Origin: Alteromonas macleodii
Lineage (GTDB): Bacteria > Pseudomonadota > Gammaproteobacteria > Enterobacterales > Alteromonadaceae
Length of the DNA stretch: 64,000 nt
Assembly: GCF_903772925.1 (NCBI RefSeq)
Contig: NZ_LR812090.1
Coordinates: forward strand, 1,058,629-1,122,628
Reading direction: 5' to 3'
In this document: positions 52,260 to 61,808 of the stretch, one piece after another
Layout: each line of letters begins with the position of its first letter
Position numbering within the stretch: the first letter of the stretch is position 1
Made by a program: the position numbers and the translations under genes
Notes under the pieces: generated by a model
Seen by the model: the letters and a program-made list of their open reading frames with translations, nothing else
What the model was told of the DNA's origin: nothing
Database searches by the model: none

Positions 52260-53099
52260 ATGAGTTTATTCGTTAACACAAATGTGTCTTCGATCAACGC
52301 ACAACGTCAGCTTTTTGACGTAAATGATCGTTTATCTACGTCGTTCGAAAGATTGTCTTCAGGCTTTAGAATTAACAGTGCGGCAGATGACGCTGCAGGC
52401 CTTCAAATTTCTGACAGACTTACATCTCAGGTTGAAGGTTTGAACCAAGCTGTACGTAACGCAAATGATGCTATTTCGTTAGCGCAAACAGCCGAAGGTG
52501 CGATCAGCGAGATCACAACAAGCCTACAGCGTATTCGCCAGTTATCTATCCAATCGCAAAACGGTATCAATTCTTCTGCCGACCGTTTGGCGCTACAAAA
52601 AGAAGTATCAGCGCTAAGAACTGAAATTTCTCGTATCGCAACGGATACTCAGTTTGGTAACGTTAACATCTTAGATGGTAATTTTTCTGCTTCATTCCTA
52701 GTAGGTGCTAACGCAGGTCAAACGATTTCAGTAAATCTTTCAACTGGTAACCTAGGTTCAATCACTGGCTTTAGTACTGCTGGTCTTGGTATCGATAGCA
52801 ACAGTGTTTCTACGGCGGCTGGTGCATCTGCACTACTTAGCGCTGTAGATGCTGCAATTTCTGGTATCGGGGGCGTTCGTGCTGATTTAGGTGCGCTTCA
52901 AAACAGATTCCAGTCGACTATTCGTAACCTGAGTAACATCAGTGAGAACTTGTCTGCGGCACGCTCTCAAATCAGAGACACAGATTTCGCGGCGGAAACG
53001 GCTGAACTAACACGTAACCAGATTATTCAACAAGCATCTGTTTCAGTTCTGAGCCAGGCTAATCAGCGTCCACAGACTGCGCTATCGTTGCTTGGATAA
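52260..53099 (+). CDS. fliC: Flagellin (copy 3)
   Basis: A 279-aa flagellin, the most divergent of the three ([27 protein letters not shown], a glycine-rich short centre, and [20 protein letters not shown] at the end). I place the start at ATG 52260 because of the perfect AGGAGG site 7 bases upstream and the conserved [11 protein letters not shown] start. A longer frame from TTG 52230 adds ten non-conserved residues. It has its own sigma-28 promoter and terminator, and flaG follows. Confidence 0.97.
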   Translation: MSLFVNTNVSSINAQRQLFDVNDRLSTSFERLSSGFRINSAADDAAGLQISDRLTSQVEGLNQAVRNANDAISLAQTAEGAISEITTSLQRIRQLSIQSQNGINSSADRLALQKEVSALRTEISRIATDTQFGNVNILDGNFSASFLVGANAGQTISVNLSTGNLGSITGFSTAGLGIDSNSVSTAAGASALLSAVDAAISGIGGVRADLGALQNRFQSTIRNLSNISENLSAARSQIRDTDFAAETAELTRNQIIQQASVSVLSQANQRPQTALSLLG

Positions 53100-53131
53100 G
53101 CTATAATACAATTTAGCCTTAGTTGAGATGT

Positions 53132-53164
53132 AACGGGTGCTTGCTTAGGCAGGCTCCCGTTTTG
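53132..53164 (+). terminator. Intrinsic terminator after flagellin copy 3
   Basis: AACGGG / CCCGTT stem with an internal GC/AGGC pairing region in the loop and TTTT after it, 32 bases past the stop. flaG lies immediately behind, so partial read-through into flaG-fliD is likely. Confidence 0.65.
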
Positions 53165-53187
53165 TCGTTTCAGAAGGGGGTAGAAAC

Positions 53188-53688
53188 GTGGAAATACCGA
53201 ATATTCAAAATGGTCAGCCTTTTGCATCAAGTACAGGAATAGGGGCATCGCCGGATAGTGCTGCTAATACTGCACCGTCTGTAAAGGAGAATCTAAGTTC
53301 ACCTAAAGAGGGGCAAAATGGCGTTATCAATACAGATGAGCTTGCAAAGGCGCCTTTAACTCAGCAAGTTAATGCTGAATTAGAAAAGGAAAATTTGTCT
53401 CAAGGTTTATCCCAAGACGCCGATAACCAAGGTGGAGAGAGGAATGCTGCTAAACTCGAAGAGGCAGTGGCAAAAGTTGAATCATTTCTAACTGTTCAAA
53501 ACAGGGACTTAACTTTTTCGATCGACGAAAATACTAACCGTTCAGTAGTAACGGTTAAAGACGGTCAATCTGGAGATGTTATTCGGCAAATACCTTCCGA
53601 GGAGCTTTTAAAGCTTGCCGAAAGAATCCAAGAACTACAGCAGGATGTAGGGAATAGTGTAGGGGTGTTTATCAACAATCAGGTTTAA
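53188..53688 (+). CDS. flaG: FlaG, filament-length related protein
   Basis: A 166-aa cytoplasmic protein of the FlaG family, which affects filament length in Vibrio, Pseudomonas and Campylobacter. The N-terminal ~85 residues are polar and low complexity. The C-terminal domain (about 85-166) is conserved: FLTVQNRDLTFSIDENTNRSVVTVKDGQSGDVIRQIPSEELLKLAERIQ. The start is GTG at 53188 behind AAGGGGGT; no ATG is suitably placed. It directly precedes fliD, the usual order. Confidence 0.92.
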   Translation: MEIPNIQNGQPFASSTGIGASPDSAANTAPSVKENLSSPKEGQNGVINTDELAKAPLTQQVNAELEKENLSQGLSQDADNQGGERNAAKLEEAVAKVESFLTVQNRDLTFSIDENTNRSVVTVKDGQSGDVIRQIPSEELLKLAERIQELQQDVGNSVGVFINNQV

Positions 53689-53699
53689 TGAGGTAGGTT

Positions 53700-55130
53700 A
53701 TGACTATTCAGTCGCTAGGTGTAGGTTCAGGTTTAGCACTTGACGATCTTGTTCAGCAGCTCTTAGATGCTGAGAGATTGCCGAAAGAAGAAAGGCTAAA
53801 CGCAAAAGAAGAGCAGATCGAAGCTGAAATATCTGGTCTTGGTCAAATAAAGTCAAAGCTGTCAGATTTTAAAGATGCAGTAGACGATTTGCGTAGCGAT
53901 ACTGATATCAATGGTCGAGAGCCTACAGTCGTTAACCCCTCTGAAGATGACGACGTTCTATCGGCTGATGCGTCGAGCTCTGCCTTGCGCGGAAGTTACG
54001 ATATTACCGTACAACAGCTTGCGTCAGGGAGTCGTATAACAACTGACGCCGGTGCATTTACTTCCAGTACAGATCCTGTTTTAACTTCTGGAACAGGCTC
54101 GTTAACCTTTAGTATTCCTGGTGGCGATTCGTTTACTATCAACGTTGATTCAGGCACTTCTCTTGTTGACCTGAGAGAAGCGATAAACAGTGCCGACGAT
54201 AACTTTGGTGTAACCGCAAATATCATAGATACAGGTACTGCCGAAGGGCCTCGCTTGGTGTTTTTGTCTGAAGAGACTGGTGAAGGCAATGATTTAGTTA
54301 TCAACAACGATACGGGCGCTGCTGAACTTGACAGACTTTCAACTGCTGGCGGTACTAATAATATTAGTGCAGCTAATATTGAGTCGGCGAAAAACGCCAT
54401 AGCATTTGTGGATGGTATTGAAGTTCAAAGCGAATCGAACAAGTTTGAAAATACAATTCAAAACGTTACCTTTGACGTAAACGAAATTTCACCAAAAGAC
54501 AATGCAGGCAATTTTTTGTCAACAACGCTGAAAATAGGTTTTGACAAAGAAGGGCTAGAACAAAAAATTAGAGATTTCGTTGATAATTACAATGCTATAA
54601 TTGACGAGATAGGTACATTAACACGCTACGGTGAATCCGAGTTGGAAGAAGATGGGGCACTAGCTGGAGACTCATTACTAAGAGGTGTTCAGTCAGGGCT
54701 TTCTTCAATTATCGGGGACAATGTTTCTTCATCAGAACTTGGTGGCTTATTCAGACTTGGCATAGAGCTAGACCAAGATGGAAAGCTTGAAATTAGTTCT
54801 TCAGACTTCGGAATCGGGTCTGGTGAAGACAGATTAAAAGATGCGTTGGAAGATAATTTTGACGATATCGCTACATTGTTTACTGATGAAAACGAAGGTA
54901 TAGCTGTTCGTTTATACGATTTCGTTGACGAGTTCACATCATCTGGTGGCCTTATTTCTCTACGTGAAAAAACGGCGAAAGAAAATAGGGAAGATGTCTA
55001 TGCTGATAGGGAAACCCTAGAGCTTCGTATGTTTAGCTATGAACAAATTTTACGAGACAAATACCTAAACTTAGATCAGACCGTGGCCCAATTGAACCAG
55101 ACAAGCTCGGCATTATTAGCCGCACTATAA
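53700..55130 (+). CDS. fliD: FliD, filament cap protein
   Basis: A 476-aa cap protein (HAP2) that folds exported flagellin at the filament tip. The N-terminus MTIQSLGVGSGLALDDLVQQLLDAERLP and the C-terminal coiled region (YEQILRDKYLNLDQTVAQLNQTSSALLAAL) are typical. The centre contains the FliD head domains (RGSYDITVQQLASGSRI, NAIAFVDGIEVQSESNKFENTIQNVTFDV). Length is normal for gammaproteobacteria. It lies 11 bases after flaG and 21 before fliS. Confidence 0.96.
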   Translation: MTIQSLGVGSGLALDDLVQQLLDAERLPKEERLNAKEEQIEAEISGLGQIKSKLSDFKDAVDDLRSDTDINGREPTVVNPSEDDDVLSADASSSALRGSYDITVQQLASGSRITTDAGAFTSSTDPVLTSGTGSLTFSIPGGDSFTINVDSGTSLVDLREAINSADDNFGVTANIIDTGTAEGPRLVFLSEETGEGNDLVINNDTGAAELDRLSTAGGTNNISAANIESAKNAIAFVDGIEVQSESNKFENTIQNVTFDVNEISPKDNAGNFLSTTLKIGFDKEGLEQKIRDFVDNYNAIIDEIGTLTRYGESELEEDGALAGDSLLRGVQSGLSSIIGDNVSSSELGGLFRLGIELDQDGKLEISSSDFGIGSGEDRLKDALEDNFDDIATLFTDENEGIAVRLYDFVDEFTSSGGLISLREKTAKENREDVYADRETLELRMFSYEQILRDKYLNLDQTVAQLNQTSSALLAAL

Positions 55131-55151
55131 CGTACGAGTTTCGGAGAAAGT

Positions 55152-55580
55152 ATGTCCCTTAAAGGTATAAATGCCTACAAAAAAGGCAATTTGAAGCAAG
55201 ATGTTGCCAATGCAGATCCACATAAATTAACCTTGATGTTGCTTCAGGGCGCGTTAGATAGAATTGCCTACGCAAAAGGTGCAATGGAAAGAAGAGAGCT
55301 TAAAGAAAAGGCGACTTTCATTTCTAAAGCCACAGCTATTATTATTCATTTACGTGATACGTTAGACGTAAAAGTGGGCGGAGAAGTTGCTGAAAATATG
55401 TTCGCCCTATATGAATTTATGATTGAAAAGCTAAATGAAGCTCATGTAAACAATGACGTAGCTTTGTTAGATGAAGTGTCTTCACTTTTAGCACCGATTA
55501 GAGATGCATGGGTGCAAATTCCTCAGGAAGCCAAAGAAGAGGCATTTCGGGCGCAACGAGAAAGTAAGCAAGCCATTTGA
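55152..55580 (+). CDS. fliS: FliS, flagellin export chaperone
   Basis: A 142-aa helical chaperone that binds the flagellin C-terminus in the cytoplasm before export. It has the FliS signature: INAYKKGNLKQDVANADPHKLTLMLLQGALDRIAYAKGAM near the N-terminus and IHLRDTLDVKVGGEVAENMFALYEFM in the middle. Length is near the usual 125-140 aa. Its stop overlaps the start of the next gene. Confidence 0.96.
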   Translation: MSLKGINAYKKGNLKQDVANADPHKLTLMLLQGALDRIAYAKGAMERRELKEKATFISKATAIIIHLRDTLDVKVGGEVAENMFALYEFMIEKLNEAHVNNDVALLDEVSSLLAPIRDAWVQIPQEAKEEAFRAQRESKQAI

Positions 55581-55894
55581 ACCTTGATAAATTAAACCAT
55601 TCCTTAACACCACTTTTTCTAGGTAAAGTTAACGCAGCAATTGCGGTTTGCGTGGCGGCAGAGCCTGCCGCGCTCTCGACTGAACAATTCCATCACCTTA
55701 TTAGCCTTCGACATTCTATAGTGCTGCGCGAGTTGCGCCGACTTTCAGACGATGAACGCTCAGCTTTTGCTGAAAATGAATTAACTATTAACCGAGAACT
55801 CGAAGCGCTAGCGCTTGAGTTGAAGTTAGCAGCAAAAGAGGAGATAGTTGGCTTTTCAAGAGCGCAAAAAGCGGCAAAGAGATATAAAAAATAA
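55577..55894 (+). CDS. FliT-like flagellar chaperone/regulator
   Basis: A 105-aa helical, charged protein directly after fliS, the position of fliT. Sequence similarity in this family is low, so the call relies on position, size and predicted helices. The start is TTG at 55577 and overlaps the fliS stop, which implies coupled translation. The protein begins MNLDKLNHSLTPLFLGKVNAAIAVC and ends with a Lys-rich tail. Its stop overlaps the ATG of the Maf gene by one base. FliT proteins hold FliD and can modulate the master regulator in enterics; either role here is inference. Confidence 0.6.
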   Translation: MNLDKLNHSLTPLFLGKVNAAIAVCVAAEPAALSTEQFHHLISLRHSIVLRELRRLSDDERSAFAENELTINRELEALALELKLAAKEEIVGFSRAQKAAKRYKK

Positions 55895-58800
55895 TGCTTA
55901 AAGCCATTAAATTCTACCTTTTAGATGATGAAGAACAGCAAACATCACTAGAAGTCGAATCTGCATATGCGATAAAAAAGAACAAAGAAAAAAGTCTAAT
56001 AGCCTTCAAACGTGTGATGCCTGTTATCTGTGCTCAGTTAATGCAATCGCGAAGCACGTCTACGTCTGTGTTTATCAACAAAGATAAAGAGCTCGATATT
56101 GTCGATTTTAATAGCGGCAAGGTATTGTATGGCGACCAGGTAACAGCCAATATCCACAAACATGTGGATGCTTTTTTACGTTCACCATCGGTTTTAGATA
56201 AAAACGGTTTTTCACGGCAAGCATATCCTCTTGAAGGTGATGCTGACGTATTGGTGGTGCTGGGATTGGGATTAGGCATTCACCTTTTAAAGCTAGTGAG
56301 AGAAACTAACTTTAAAAGTATTATTCTTTACGAACCAAATTTTGAATACACACACTGCTCTTTGCACACAGGTGTGTGGCCGGAAATTTTTAAGGTTGCC
56401 GCTGGGAAAGGGACGGCGATTTACTTTCAAAGCCAGCGTGATGGAAGTTCGGTCTTAGAGGACTTGAGTGAATTAAAGCAAGTTAGCCCTTTTACCAGTG
56501 TCTATTTTTATCAGCACTATCACAGTGTGAGCTTCGACTCAGTAATGAGAAGCCTGTCAGAGCTAACCATCGATAACGTACAAAAACGTTTGTTTTCCTT
56601 CCCTTCAGTGCAACCATTCGACGATTATTTAGTCCCATGGAACCCTATAGTCACGAGAAGTAATTGGGATAAAAGCCACCTTAGTCGCGACACCTTTGAT
56701 AAAAATATAGCGGCGTTCTCAAAGTACTACCCAGACATTGCACACGAATTCAAAGATTATGTTCCGCTCAAGTGGGAGCCTCAAGCGAACCAGTGTGGAG
56801 AAGTAAACCTTTTTCATATAGAGACCTGTACGCCACTTTATGGTGATAGTCCAAAACGCGAATCTGAACTGGCTTATGAGGCGTTTGTTAGACAGCCCAA
56901 CCGGGATAACTTAATTTTAGGTTATGCAGGCGGGAAGCTAATTCATTATTCGCACCATAAAATGGTCAGAAGAATTCAAGAACATTTGGCAGGGATGGAA
57001 GAGGAAGAAGGCGAGTTACCTGAAACTGTTAAGTCGATGCTTCTTTTTGGAATGGGAGTGGGCTATCAACTTGAAGCTTTAAGTGAGTCTCGAGATATTG
57101 AAAAGCTTTTTGTTTGTGAGCCTAATCGAGATTACTTTTTTGCTTCCCTGTATGCGATAGATTGGGCAGCAATACTTAACAAGGTTGAAGAAAAGCGGCA
57201 CCGAATTTATCTCAACATAGGCGATGATGGTAGCAACTTAGTTCGCGACCTGTTAAGTCAGTTCCATTCCATTGGTACTCATATTATTGCTAACACCTAC
57301 CTCTCCCTTGGTTACGATAACGAGGTGCTACTGCCTGCTGTCGATAAACTCAGAGAAGACCTGCGTTTGATAGTTGCTATGGGAGAATATTTCGAACATT
57401 CTCGCTTTGGGACAACACATACCAAGTGGGCGGTAGAAAACAATATAGGGTTTTATCGCAAAGCTGGTGTGCAGCCCTTGGGTAAAGACCTAAGTGATGT
57501 TGCCGTATTTATTGTAGGAAATGGCCCCTCTCTTGATAGTCTAATGCCGCTTTTAAAAGAAGAAAGAGAACATGCAATTGTCATTTCGTGCGGTACGGCG
57601 CTTCAGGCAATGTATAGCAATGGCATTGTTCCTGATTTTCACGCTGAAGTGGAATCAAACCGGGCGTCTTTTGACTGGGCATCTCGAATTGGTGACAAAG
57701 CGTATTTAAAGCAAATTAATTTTATCAGCTGTAATGGCGTGCACCCTGATACGGCAGAGCTTTATAAGAATACTTATCTCGCTTTCAAAGAGGGGGAGTC
57801 ATCGACGGTATTCATGAAAGAACTCTTTCCTGAGTTAGATTTGCCTTTCCTTCATTTTTCCTATCCCACCGTTTCTAATTTCGTTATCAATTACGTCTTA
57901 GAGCTGGGTTTCAAACAAGTTTATTTGTTTGGGGTAGATCTCGGTATGGTTGATGTTAACCATCATCACTCTAAGTCTTCAGGCTATTATAAAAAAGACG
58001 GTGGCGAACTGTTCAATCACGCCGAACGGATAGACACTTCATTGGTAGTGCCGGGGAATTTAAGACCCTATGTAAATACCAAATTTGAATTCAATATGTC
58101 TAAATCTGTGATTGAGAAAACCCTTGCAGCGTTTAAAGATGCCGACGTATATAACTTAAACGATGGCGCCAAAATTGCCGGCAGTCCTCCTTTAGAGCAA
58201 GACTCCCTAATTATTACCAATTCATTGGAAGACAAACAGGCAGCGATGAACTGGATTCAAACTCAGGCTCATGTTCCTATCCCAGCGGCAGAATTCAAAC
58301 AGCGATTTGCTAAACGTTTTAACCATGAAGCGTTAATTGAGGATATCACCAATTTCAAAGCGTTATCTGAAAGAGAATTCAACGGGCGCGAAGATATTGA
58401 TAAGCTTGTGTTCGACCAGCGAAAATTTTTGGTCGAAGCGTATTTGCGTAAATGCTCTATTCTGTTTTTCTACTTCAATGGTACATCGAACTATATAAAC
58501 AGTATTTTTAGTAAACTAACGCATTTCAAGAACGACGAACTTGTGATGGAAAAGTTTGAGGCTATAAGGGAGTGTTGGCACAACTTTCTCGATGATGCGT
58601 TAACGAGTATTTCTATGTACCCAGATGCCTTTGACACTGTCTCAAGTTTTACAAGAGAAAGACAAGAAATCGCCCTTCAAGAGTTTACAGAAAGAGAACG
58701 CGTAGCCTTCGTCAGTGAATCTGTTAGCGACGTACTAAGTGCACTAGGAATTAACCAAAACGCTGAAGATACCCAATGCCATTATCAGATTGAAGTTATT

Positions 58801-59256
58801 TCAGGTGTCCCTGGTTTGAAAGAGCGAAAGGCTGGTGTAAGCCGAATGGCGTATATTGTAAATGACCCAGAACTTCTAGTGGCATTACATAAACAACTCA
58901 AACCTGAAGAAAGCAATATGCTTGTATTTTGTCCATTCGAAGGTTCTGATGACAAAAGACTCGAAAAAGCCGTTTTTACCGCGGTACTTGCGCTAACTTC
59001 GAGCGATAAATTGCAATTGGTGTTTCCTAAGCTTGAACAAGAAGATTGGGGAAGCTTCTTTGAGAATTACTTCTCTATACTATCCTGCGGTATGACATCA
59101 TTTGAAACCTATAACATGTTTGCTTTAGCTTCTGAACCTCTGGCCGATAAAGAGATGACTAATGAAGGCGGTGATAGATTTTGGTTGTGTCCAAGGCCGT
59201 TAGAAACATCACTTTGTGAGACAAAACTCATTTTCAGTAAAAAGAAGTCGGCTTAG
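55894..59256 (+). CDS. Maf-type motility-associated factor, candidate flagellin glycosyltransferase
   Basis: An 1120-aa cytoplasmic protein of the motility accessory factor family, the proteins thought to transfer nonulosonic acids such as pseudaminic acid to flagellin. The central DUF115/MptE-like domain starts near residue 530 with FIVGNGPSLDSL (Gly542) and continues with DFHAEVESN, FISCNGVHPDT and YLFGVDLGMVDVNHHHSKSSGYY. Before it are two similar Rossmann-like segments, at ~118 (VLVVLGLGLGIHL, then YEPNFEY) and ~381 (MLLFGMGVGYQLE, then CEPNRDYFF). The N-terminal part therefore looks duplicated. Many Maf proteins are ~600-700 aa. It is joined to the fliT-like gene by a one-base overlap and followed by the pse genes. 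Confidence 0.85.
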   Translation: MLKAIKFYLLDDEEQQTSLEVESAYAIKKNKEKSLIAFKRVMPVICAQLMQSRSTSTSVFINKDKELDIVDFNSGKVLYGDQVTANIHKHVDAFLRSPSVLDKNGFSRQAYPLEGDADVLVVLGLGLGIHLLKLVRETNFKSIILYEPNFEYTHCSLHTGVWPEIFKVAAGKGTAIYFQSQRDGSSVLEDLSELKQVSPFTSVYFYQHYHSVSFDSVMRSLSELTIDNVQKRLFSFPSVQPFDDYLVPWNPIVTRSNWDKSHLSRDTFDKNIAAFSKYYPDIAHEFKDYVPLKWEPQANQCGEVNLFHIETCTPLYGDSPKRESELAYEAFVRQPNRDNLILGYAGGKLIHYSHHKMVRRIQEHLAGMEEEEGELPETVKSMLLFGMGVGYQLEALSESRDIEKLFVCEPNRDYFFASLYAIDWAAILNKVEEKRHRIYLNIGDDGSNLVRDLLSQFHSIGTHIIANTYLSLGYDNEVLLPAVDKLREDLRLIVAMGEYFEHSRFGTTHTKWAVENNIGFYRKAGVQPLGKDLSDVAVFIVGNGPSLDSLMPLLKEEREHAIVISCGTALQAMYSNGIVPDFHAEVESNRASFDWASRIGDKAYLKQINFISCNGVHPDTAELYKNTYLAFKEGESSTVFMKELFPELDLPFLHFSYPTVSNFVINYVLELGFKQVYLFGVDLGMVDVNHHHSKSSGYYKKDGGELFNHAERIDTSLVVPGNLRPYVNTKFEFNMSKSVIEKTLAAFKDADVYNLNDGAKIAGSPPLEQDSLIITNSLEDKQAAMNWIQTQAHVPIPAAEFKQRFAKRFNHEALIEDITNFKALSEREFNGREDIDKLVFDQRKFLVEAYLRKCSILFFYFNGTSNYINSIFSKLTHFKNDELVMEKFEAIRECWHNFLDDALTSISMYPDAFDTVSSFTRERQEIALQEFTERERVAFVSESVSDVLSALGINQNAEDTQCHYQIEVISGVPGLKERKAGVSRMAYIVNDPELLVALHKQLKPEESNMLVFCPFEGSDDKRLEKAVFTAVLALTSSDKLQLVFPKLEQEDWGSFFENYFSILSCGMTSFETYNMFALASEPLADKEMTNEGGDRFWLCPRPLETSLCETKLIFSKKKSA

Positions 59257-59334
59257 CGTGACTGAATCGTTGAGTCATCGTGCCATTAGCGTCAAAAGTT
59301 ACTAAACCAGAATACGCTAACAGCAGAGACATAT

Positions 59335-60030
59335 ATGAATGTAGCAATAATTCCAGCGCGCGGCGGTAGTAAACGTATTTTGCGAAAAAACCTTCGTTCT
59401 TTTTGCAACAAGCCTATTATTGCCTGGTCTATCGAAGCCGCTTTGAACTCTGCGCAATTTGATAAGGTTATTGTGAGCACTGATGATGACGAAATTGCGC
59501 AGTTTGCTATTGAAAAGGGGGCAACAGTTCCGTTCGTCCGACCCGCTGAACTGTCCGATGACCACGCGATAACCCGCGATGTAGTTAATCACGCACTCAC
59601 ATGGTTAGCTGAGAACGAGCAACCGGCAGAATACTGTTGTGTGTTATATGCTACGGCCCCTTTTGTCACATCTAATGATTTGGCTAGCGCCTTTGCACAG
59701 TTAAAAAGTTCAAAGAGAAACTTTTGCTTTGCGGCTACCAGTTTCCCTTTCCCAATTCAGCGTGCTTTTTACTTCACGCCGCAAGGCGATATTGAAATGT
59801 TCGATAAAAAGCAAATGAAAACACGTTCTCAAGATCTACAAGAAGCCTATCATGATGCCGGGCAATTTTACTGGGGAAAAGCAGAGGCTTTTTTGCAAAA
59901 CTTGCCTATGTACTCTCATCACGCCAGCGCGTTTTTGATGCCAAGATATCGCGTACAAGATATTGATACCGAGGAAGATTGGGAAACTGCAGAACTTTTA
60001 TTTAGCGCGATACAGTCTCGAGGGTTGTAA
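59335..60030 (+). CDS. pseF: PseF, CMP-pseudaminic acid synthetase
   Basis: A 231-aa nucleotidyltransferase that activates the nonulosonic acid with CTP as CMP-pseudaminate. The CMP-NeuAc-synthetase fold motif IPARGGSKRILRKN is at the N-terminus, followed by VIVSTDDDEIAQFA and the PseF-like DAGQFYWGKAEAFL and RVQDIDTEEDWETAE segments. Length is typical. The neighbouring pseG and pseI favour pseudaminic over sialic or legionaminic acid. The gene is separated from the Maf gene by 78 bases. Confidence 0.93.
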   Translation: MNVAIIPARGGSKRILRKNLRSFCNKPIIAWSIEAALNSAQFDKVIVSTDDDEIAQFAIEKGATVPFVRPAELSDDHAITRDVVNHALTWLAENEQPAEYCCVLYATAPFVTSNDLASAFAQLKSSKRNFCFAATSFPFPIQRAFYFTPQGDIEMFDKKQMKTRSQDLQEAYHDAGQFYWGKAEAFLQNLPMYSHHASAFLMPRYRVQDIDTEEDWETAELLFSAIQSRGL

Positions 60031-60032
60031 GG

Positions 60033-61154
60033 GTGGGCCACTCAGTTAGGGTGCTGATCCGCGCGGACAGTGCTGAGCACATAGGAACAGGTCACATAAT
60101 GCGCTGCCTGACGTTGGCTAAGTTGCTGTATGAACGTGGCATATCAATAACCTTTATTTCAAAGCCTCATAAAGGTCATTGTTTAGATGAAGTGAGGCGA
60201 GCAGGTTTTAAGGTTATCGAGCTACCTGTAGCCGAGTCTGCCGAATATGAAGGGAGTTGGTGCCCCCATGCTAAATGGTTAGGTGGTACAGAACTGAATG
60301 ACGCAGAGATGTCATTGGCGGCAATACAGCCAGTTACGCTAACAGAGCGCATAATTATCGTAGTCGACCATTTTTCGCTTACCTCTCAATGGCACGATAC
60401 GGTGAAAGAAGCCCTTAATGCCAAAGTCGTTGTGATTGATGGTCTAGCAGACCGTGCGCTGCAATGCGATGTATTAATTGACCCTAATTTAGTACTCGAT
60501 GCACAAAAGAAATGGGGTGCAAAAATACCAAAGTCCACTAGGCTCATGATTGGCCCAGAGTACTTTCCGTTGCGAGGAGAGTTCACTCAAATCTCTCCTA
60601 TACTGCGCAAATCAGTAAAACGCGTTTTTGTTTGCTTTGGCGGCATGGACAAAGATAATGCCACCTTGTTTGTATGCGAACTGCTCGCCAAATGGAATGA
60701 AAAGTTAGATGACCCTGTCAGCGTAGATGTTGTTATAGGCAAGCATCATCCACATAAGCAAGAAATAATAACGTTCTGTGAACAACATGGCATCGAATTA
60801 CATGTACAGGCATCGAATATTTCATCGTTAATGTCACAAGCTGATTTAGCTATTGGCGGAGGGGGGACCATATCTTGGGAGCGCTGTATGATGGCCTTAC
60901 CCACAGTTATCCTCACCATTGCTCAAAATCAAGTTGCGCAAGCAAACGCATTAGAAGCCAAGGGAGCGGTGGTTTATGTTGGCGACTTCAATACAAAATG
61001 TGAAAACTTAAAAGAGGTTGGACAACGTGTTATTAACGTGCTTGAGGACTTAAGGTGCTCTTCAGATAAATTGAATGAAATGTCTGCTAAGGCGCTATCG
61101 GTTATGGATGCATACAACCACGCCCACTCGTGGGTAGATGAAATTATAAGTTAA
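60033..61154 (+). CDS. pseG: PseG, UDP-2,4-diacetamido-trideoxy-altropyranose hydrolase
   Basis: A 373-aa GT-B-fold hydrolase that removes UDP from the altrose intermediate in pseudaminic acid synthesis. The catalytic motif GTGHIMRCL carries the probable catalytic His21. The C-terminal half has the GT28-like nucleotide-binding segment (FVCFGGMDKDN, SLMSQADLAIGGGGTISWERC, LPTVILTIAQNQ). Length is near the family norm (about 270-370 aa). The start is GTG at 60033, 2 bases after the pseF stop. Confidence 0.92.
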   Translation: MGHSVRVLIRADSAEHIGTGHIMRCLTLAKLLYERGISITFISKPHKGHCLDEVRRAGFKVIELPVAESAEYEGSWCPHAKWLGGTELNDAEMSLAAIQPVTLTERIIIVVDHFSLTSQWHDTVKEALNAKVVVIDGLADRALQCDVLIDPNLVLDAQKKWGAKIPKSTRLMIGPEYFPLRGEFTQISPILRKSVKRVFVCFGGMDKDNATLFVCELLAKWNEKLDDPVSVDVVIGKHHPHKQEIITFCEQHGIELHVQASNISSLMSQADLAIGGGGTISWERCMMALPTVILTIAQNQVAQANALEAKGAVVYVGDFNTKCENLKEVGQRVINVLEDLRCSSDKLNEMSAKALSVMDAYNHAHSWVDEIIS

Positions 61155-61163
61155 AGGCAGGAT

Positions 61164-61808
61164 GTGTTGAAAAAGGTAGTGATCATAGGTGGTGGCGGGA
61201 ATGGCTTAGTTGTCGCGCAAATTGTTCTTGATTTAATTAAGGCCGGGGAGCCAGTCGAGCTTGTAGGGTTTTTAAATGACAATATTCCTGTCGGGGAGTA
61301 CATCGAGCGATGGTCAGTATTAGGCGCTCCTCATGAATGGGAAAGCTTAGACGGTGATGTTTCGTTCGTTTATGCGCTACTGTCTGTTGGAAAAATGAAA
61401 GTTCGCGCCGACAAGTTTAAACAGCTAAATATCCCACAAAACCGTTTGGCGACACTGGTGCATCCATCTGCAAGCATCAGCTTTAATGTTCAACTGGGGA
61501 GCGGGGTAGTCGTTGCAGCCAATGCAGTGCTCCAGCCTGGAGCGAAGATAGGGGACAACTGCTTTATTCGCGCGAATGCAAACCTGGGGCACGATGTTAC
61601 GCTTGATAATCTAGTTGATATCGGCCCTAATTCAACCTTGTGTGGCTATGCTCATGTCGAAGAAGGCGTTCAAATAGCCCCAAATTCAGTGGTTAGAGAC
61701 AGCGTACGTATTGGTACGTACAGCACGGTGGCTGCTGGCGCTGCTATTTTCAAAGATGTTGCCCCTGGCGCAACTATGTTGGGAAATCCGGCTAAAAGGA
61801 TTCGATAA
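61164..61808 (+). CDS. NeuD-like sugar acyltransferase (left-handed beta-helix)
   Basis: A 214-aa protein with an N-terminal Rossmann-type segment (VVIIGGGGNGLVVAQIV) and a C-terminal hexapeptide-repeat beta-helix (about 105-205: NVQLGSGVVVAANAVLQPGAKIGDNCFI, ending GNPAKRIR). This is the layout of NeuD/PglD acetyltransferases, which transfer acetyl or similar groups to nonulosonic acids or their precursors. No GNAT-type PseH is seen in the window, so this gene may supply the 4-N-acyl or an O-acyl group. The start is GTG at 61164 (TTG 61167 is possible). The stop overlaps the next ATG. Confidence 0.82.
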   Translation: MLKKVVIIGGGGNGLVVAQIVLDLIKAGEPVELVGFLNDNIPVGEYIERWSVLGAPHEWESLDGDVSFVYALLSVGKMKVRADKFKQLNIPQNRLATLVHPSASISFNVQLGSGVVVAANAVLQPGAKIGDNCFIRANANLGHDVTLDNLVDIGPNSTLCGYAHVEEGVQIAPNSVVRDSVRIGTYSTVAAGAAIFKDVAPGATMLGNPAKRIR

